Positions 58,771 to 64,000 of a stretch of DNA of 64,000 nt are shown one piece after another. The stretch is taken from positions 1 through 64,000 of the forward strand of contig QANU01027021.1 in the NCBI GenBank assembly GCA_003254905.1, read 5' to 3'. Origin of the DNA: Nissolia schottii (taxonomy: Eukaryota > Streptophyta > Magnoliopsida > Fabales > Fabaceae). The number at the start of each line of letters is the position of its first letter. Within the stretch, counting starts at the first letter, position 1. The notes beneath the pieces were generated by a model. It was not told where the DNA came from. It did not search any database and saw only the letters and a program-made list of their open reading frames with translations. The translations under genes and the position numbers were made by a program.

Positions 58771-59518
58771 TTAGAAAGTTTGTGCTGAGAATCTAAGATG
58801 CTTACCAAGAATTGTTTTTGAAATTATAAATCTTTATCACTTCTTAGGTTAGTTACTTTGCATTTTCAGTTTCTTATATAATTCTAGGCACTAGTAGTCA
58901 TCAGTTCAAATGGCATTGTTGTACTTAAGATAATAGTCATGAACCAACTACAGGTAAAAGCTTAAGTTAATAGGTGAAAGGCTCATGGGTGGTTTTATTA
59001 TATTTTCTAAGACATGCCCTATGCAAATGCTTTTTGGTCTTGAAGAATGCACAATGCACAAACTCATTTTACTAAGTGTTGAAATTCAACTTTAGAAGAA
59101 TGGGAGTATCAAGTAAAAATTCGGTTATAGAAGCTCCCATACCATATTAATGAGCAACTCTTCTAAAAGTTTAAGCTAGTAGGTGTTTCCTAATGAATAA
59201 CCATGTTAGATATAAAAACCATTCAGTTCCTGCCTCTACCCCACAGTTAAACTCTTCGGAGAGATGATTCTTAATATGATAGCAGAGCCTTTATGACCAA
59301 GTAGTCTGAAGTTTGATTACTATCGCCCCCTATTCTTCTTTAAAAAAAAGGCAAATTTCAACACATGGTATAAAGTCGACCTGTGCATTGTCCATGGTTC
59401 AAGCTTAGTGGGTTCTTGCATGAGAGGGTGTGTTAAATATAAAAAACATTCAATTGACTCTACCCTTTGACTTCAACTTTTGGGAGAGATGGTTCTTTAC
59501 AAACTGTATCACAATCTC
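58771..59518. other. Intron sequence after the MITE
   Basis: No exon of the SH2-type gene, RNA or transposon boundary was recognised here. Confidence 0.35.
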
Positions 59519-60005
59519 TGCTAGGGCTGGTTCAAAGATTGAAGAAAGGGAGAGAATTTGAAGAGAAAATTTGTTTATTGATGTAGGATCTGAACAATGT
59601 GTTCAAAAACCTTAGAAAAAACATGGAGACAATATAGAAATTTAGAAAGAACCAGAAGAAGAGTCAAAGCTCCTCAACTCCCCAAAATCTACCAAACGAA
59701 TGACAAGAGCTCCCTAGTCTCAAATTTCCTTATTTATTCCACATCCTCCTAGCCCATCAACTACTTTTCTTGCTTAAACTTGTTACGTAATGGTATAGAA
59801 AAGACAATAATATAGAGAATGAGAATAATGTAGAATGCTGGTGAACTTTATCTTATTTTTGACTTGCAAAAGTATTCAGACTGATATAGGCTTTACAAGA
59901 GACAAATTCGTGGTTGTGAAATACTGTTCATGTAAACCACAAAAGCATTGGAAATATTAATGAATTTCCTTATTCTAAGGAATGCTGACTCTATTTTTTC
60001 CAACA
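59519..60005 (-). repeat. 3' LTR of the minus-strand copia relic
   Basis: Start TGTTGGAAAAAATAG at 60005, reading leftward. The other end is placed at TGCTAGGGC (59519) because it gives a TG...CA unit; no second LTR is available to confirm it. Confidence 0.5.
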
Positions 60006-61385
60006 ATCCCTCCGTTAAACTGAAAGCTCTCAAGCTTCGGTTTACATGCACTTGAATAGTAGAAACGCCCACAACCTTATCAAATTTTGAGAAGCGAGTG
60101 ACTTGAGAGATTTAGTAAAAATATGTGTCACTTATTCTTCACTTTGACAATATTCTAGCTCAATTGTTCTATCATTGTAGAGATCTCTCAGGAAGTAAGG
60201 CTTCACATGAATGTGCTTGCATCTTCCACAATTTGATAGTAGAACCGTTGCTACAAAAATAAAAATGGTAGTAGCACCTTCTTGCTTAAAGTTAACTCTG
60301 CAAGAATTTTCCCAAGCCAAATAGCTTGCCAAGCACAAGTTGTAGTAGCAACAAATGCAGCTTCTGTGGTTGATAAAGTGGCTGTTTCTTGGAAGACCAT
60401 GAAACAACTCTTCTGCGAAGCATAAAAACATAACGCAAAGTGTTTTTTCTGTCATCTTGATCTCCAACGTAATCACTATCAGTAAACCTAATCAACTTTG
60501 ACTTCTCATCCATCCTGTAAAGTAACCCAAAGTCCTTGGTTTCGTATAAGAAATGAAGGATTTTCTTGGTCGGGCTTTTCATATCTGCTTATAATGTTTG
60601 GCCTTCTTGTAGTTAAATACATCAAATTGCCTACATTTTGCTTGTAAAGTGAGTTGTCGACCTTTTTCCCTTCTTTATCTTTGTCGAGCTTCAAGCCAAA
60701 CTCAACTAGAGTATTTACAGGATTGTAATTCTTCATCTTGAACCTGTCCAAACCTCACGTTCATACTTCTTTTGGGAAATGAAAATCCCATCATCTGCTT
60801 GTACTACTACTAGGCCAAGAAAGTAATGCATTATGTCAAGATCAGACATTTTAAACTCATTCATCAGACTTCTTAGAATCATCAAACATGGCAGTGCATT
60901 TCCCGGTATATATAAGATCATCAACGTATAAACATAGGGTGAACATTATTCCACCATCTCCACTTTTGACGAAAACAATGTGCTCATACGGACACTTTTG
61001 TTATACCTAGCTTGTGGATCTTGTTTTAGTCCATAAAGAACCGTTTTCAATTTTTAAACATTTATGCTCATTGCACATCTCAATATAGCCAGGGGGTTAT
61101 TTAACAAATACCTCTTCCAAGTTTCTATGCAAGAATGCTGATTTGACATCTAGTTGATGAATAGATCAAAATGTGTACTTTCTTCTAACCTGACAAATGC
61201 TTGAGTCGTTGCACTAGTTTCTTCTCCTACTAATGGTAAACCTTTGACAAATGGTGGAACAATATTTGCTGAAATTGCAGATAATGTAGCTAATGCTTCG
61301 ACTTGATTATTAGCAAAAACTTGAGTAGGCTACTTCTCATCCCAAATCCATGTATTTTCCTCATCGAAAACAACATTCATGCTAG
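59519..61385 (-). mobile_element. Ty1/copia relic, minus strand (RT, RNase H, 3' LTR)
   Basis: On the minus strand: a pre-RT phrase MNVVFDEEKYMDLG (61385-61340), IHQLDVKSAFLH (near 61150), the catalytic LYVDDLIYTG (near 60930-60900), FKMSDLDIMHYFLGL, then RNase H with FTDSDYVGDQDDRKNT (near 60490-60450) and VSWSSKKQP. GGAGGGAT precedes TGTTGGAAAAAATAG, the start of a 3' LTR running from 60005 down to about 59519 (TGCTAGGG on the plus strand). Stops and frameshifts are common. The 5' half is missing where the hAT element begins. Confidence 0.75.
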
Positions 61386-61386
61386 T

Positions 61387-64000
61387 CACAATCATAGTTA
61401 TCGATTGCAGATAGCGGCGCGGAGCGGCTGATCCCAAAAATTGCTATGGCGGGATAGCGAGAGCAGGATGACTGCTATTTTAATCAATATATATAATAAT
61501 GTGCAATTTATTTTCCTTATATATAAATGTTCATTAATAATTCAAAGTCAATATCATAATTCTATACGAAAAGAAACTCGCTTTAGCCATGAATCTAACA
61601 TTGTAATTCATAAAAAAAGTCACTAAAACATATAATATAGCATCCTAATTCAAAGTGTAAGTCTCTAAAGACTAACAAAAAACAAATATTCAAGTTCATC
61701 ACTCCCTAATTCAAATTCTTAGTCTCTAGAGACTAACAAAAATCAAATATTCAAGTTCATTACTCCCTAATTCAAATTTGAAGTCACTAAAGACTAACAA
61801 AAAACCAATATTCCACTTCATCACTCATCATTATCATCTTCATTCTCTTCATCACTGGCTTCGGTGTCACATCTAAAGAACTCCTCTCCTGGCCCATCAT
61901 CTTCGGACAATGTCTCCTCATTAGATTCTTCTTCTTGAACTTCTTCTTGAGCAATAATCTCCTTCCCTTTCCTTGAAGTAGGCCTAGTGGTTCTTAGAGG
62001 CTCATCGACCCCAACCCCACGAGAAACATCTCCCCAAGTCTAGTTATCATCACCATATACCAACTCATCTTCAGCATCTATGGACATTGCACCCATTTTT
62101 CCCACAAACCACTCACTACTATCATCAATGTCATTTAAGAGAATGGGATCAATGACATCTCGAGCATCAAAGCGTTCTTTAAGAGTTTGATGGTACTTGA
62201 TAAAAACCAAGTCTTGCAACCTTTGATGCTCAAGCTTGCTCCTTTTTTGGGAATGAACCTTTCATATTCAATTATTCATATCATAGATTAAACAAACTTG
62301 TTAGTTTTAAAACCACTAAATGGAAGTATGACTGTCTAATTGACACTTGACATTTGCTTACATGCTCGAAAGTGCTCCAATTGTGCTCACATCCCATTGA
62401 ACTACAAGTTAGGCTCAACACTTTGATTGCAAATTGTTGCAAATTAGGAGCAGATGCTCTATACTTCCTCCACCATTCAGCTATGATGCAATAATCAACT
62501 AATTAGCATTACTAAAAGGCATAAGGGAATAAGCTAATTAGCCTTATTAATTCTTACCAGGAGCCATCTTGTCCCTTTGTGACATAGTCAATCTTCCTCC
62601 AAATATGCGACCAGTCCTCTTATACAAATCTATCTCATTATTCACCTTTTGGGCCTTCTCCAAGTTTGAAATCAACCTATTAATGGTCTTGTAAACTCAT
62701 CCATTACTTCATGATCACTCTCAATTCGTAGTGAATTTGGATAGTAAAACTCAGGGTTAAGAAGTTGCATGCAATGGATGATGAAGTTGACATTCCTATC
62801 ATTTATCAATGATATCAAAAATGTCCTTGTATCTGGCCTCATTATTCTTGAAAGACCTTTAGATAGCTTCCTTAGTCTTATCCATCGCTTTGTAAACGTA
62901 TCCCATTGAAGGCTTTTTCTCATTATCCACAAGCCTAAGCACATGGACAAGAGGCCCGATAGCCTTAATGAAGTAGGCTACATCATTCCAAAATGATGAG
63001 GTAAGCACTGTATCCATTGCTCTCTTCCCTTTAACTTCCTTCGCTGTCTTGGAGTTCGACCACTCATTTGAAGTAAACATCCTCCGAAGGCCGTTCTTTA
63101 CTTTGTTTAACCTTTGCAATGTGAGGAATGTTCTAGCCAAACTTGTTACTCCATGCCTTACCAACTCCATCTTGTTGGTAAATTTCCTCATTGTGTTCAA
63201 TGCCAATGAGTGGTTGTAGATGAAGCCCACAAGAGAAATGCCCTTTTGTATTGCCCTCTTAATTTGAGCAATCTTTCCAATATCTCCTAGCATTAAATCC
63301 ACATAATGTGCGGCACACAATGTCCAAAATAGATTCTTCCTATGTACTTGAAGCATTTTACTTATGAATATGAGTTAAATTGAATAAAATTAGATGAGTC
63401 ACATAAGTAGCTAATAATTAAAGGAGATAATAGGATGGATGAGCCTATGAGGTTTCTTACTGGCCAACACATAATTGCTTTCATTGTTGGTCACCACTTG
63501 GACGGCGTTTTCTTCTCCAATCTCCTCCCCAAACTTATCTAACAACAAAAAGCACTTTCGTTCCCGTCTTCATATATGAAGAAGCATCAACACTTTTCGC
63601 AAACATTGTTCCCAATGGACAATTCACCATGAAGTTAGTCAATGTTCTATTCTTCCGATCCGTCTAACCATCGGACAAAATGGAGCATCCATACCACTTC
63701 CTTTCTTCTACATGACCCTTCAACATCTCCTTTGTATGCTCTAACTCCTTATCAAGGAGTGGAACTCTTATTTCATTATAGGTCAGACCCTTAAGATTTG
63801 GACCATAATTTCCCACCGCTTCAAGCATCAACTTAAGCTCTTTGACCTAACCACATTGAATGCTGTCTCATTCATATAAAAAAAATTGAGCTATATACTA
63901 AATAGTTCTAGCTCTTGCTTCTTTATCACAAGCATCCTTAATGCTTGTTTGTCGGTAAGCCTTTCCCAATTTAATGGTAGCTTTAGGGTCCTTAAGAAAC
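61387..64000 (-). pseudogene. hAT transposon with multi-exon transposase, minus strand, truncated by window end
   Basis: The left boundary near 61387 has CATAGTTATCGATTGC followed by GCGGCGCGGAGCGG, resembling plant hAT ends. On the minus strand: a DUF659-like part (GCSILSDG, a stop, TDRKNRTLTNFMVNCP, near 63700-63610), a central region (63356-62859: AAHYVDLMLGDIGKI, SLALNTMRKFTNKMELVRHGV), NPEFYYPNSLRIESD (near 62760-62710) and the C-terminal dimerisation part (FAIKVLSLTCSSMGCEHNWSTFEH, 62440-62365), then an acidic tail to about 61820. Short introns appear to separate the pieces. TAG at 63664-63666 replaces the Trp of the usual DGWTD, and another stop lies at 62040-62042, so it is inactive. 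The N-terminal BED finger and the other terminus lie beyond 64000. Confidence 0.75.

Overview
This is nuclear DNA of a flowering plant, most likely a eudicot. The evidence is split genes with plant GT-AG introns, a plant-type LRR receptor kinase, plant lineages of LTR retrotransposons primed by initiator-Met tRNA, and several plant MITE families. The window is AT-rich and dominated by nested mobile elements. A legume would fit, but the species cannot be fixed from this sequence. One assembly gap (109 N) lies at 24414-24522.

Layout. 1-2268 (minus): ectodomain of an LRR receptor-like kinase, broken by one TAG codon, with the kinase part beyond the left edge. 2419-3871: two inverted copies of a ~205-bp repeat carrying a plant snRNA-style promoter (USE plus TATA) and a conserved hairpin. 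5160-18100: a CACTA transposon with ACCGTCGG subterminal repeats. It contains a third copy of the ~205-bp repeat, and that copy is split by a 9.1-kb Ty3/gypsy chromovirus (8328-17468, TSD GCGCG). 19546-~23780: a related chromovirus LTR alone, in reverse orientation. 24077-24814: a Mutator-like MITE spanning the gap. 27620-34318: a decayed GRF-zinc-finger gene (minus) cut in its first exon by a copia element (28035-34254, TSD TCCCA).

34858-41235 (plus): a three-exon gene of unknown function whose first and last exons encode two diverged copies of the same acidic plus Cys/His module. Its second intron holds a LINE fragment, a SINE/RTE tail and a 1.25-kb TRIM-like LTR element. 41236-44311: intergenic repeats, including a GTTTGTGCAT array. 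44312-45989: a non-autonomous hAT element ending about 200 bp before the next start codon. 46198-58473 and onward (plus): eight exons of a gene that I read as a plant SH2-domain protein (SHA/STAT-linker type). Its introns contain two MITEs, a gypsy gag relic, a solo LTR and a 5'-truncated copia element. Its C-terminal exons, where an SH2 domain would lie, are not found before the right edge. That space holds a minus-strand copia relic (59519-61385) and a hAT transposase gene (61387 to the end), both on the opposite strand.

Only two genes look potentially functional: the duplicated-module gene and the SH2-type gene, the latter incomplete here. Every transposon-encoded gene seen is broken. The most unusual signals are the ~205-bp snRNA-promoter-like repeat, the spaced CCGCTGAGCGG array in the chromovirus LTR, the CCAAAGGAAG repeat series in the copia leader, and the intragenic module duplication.
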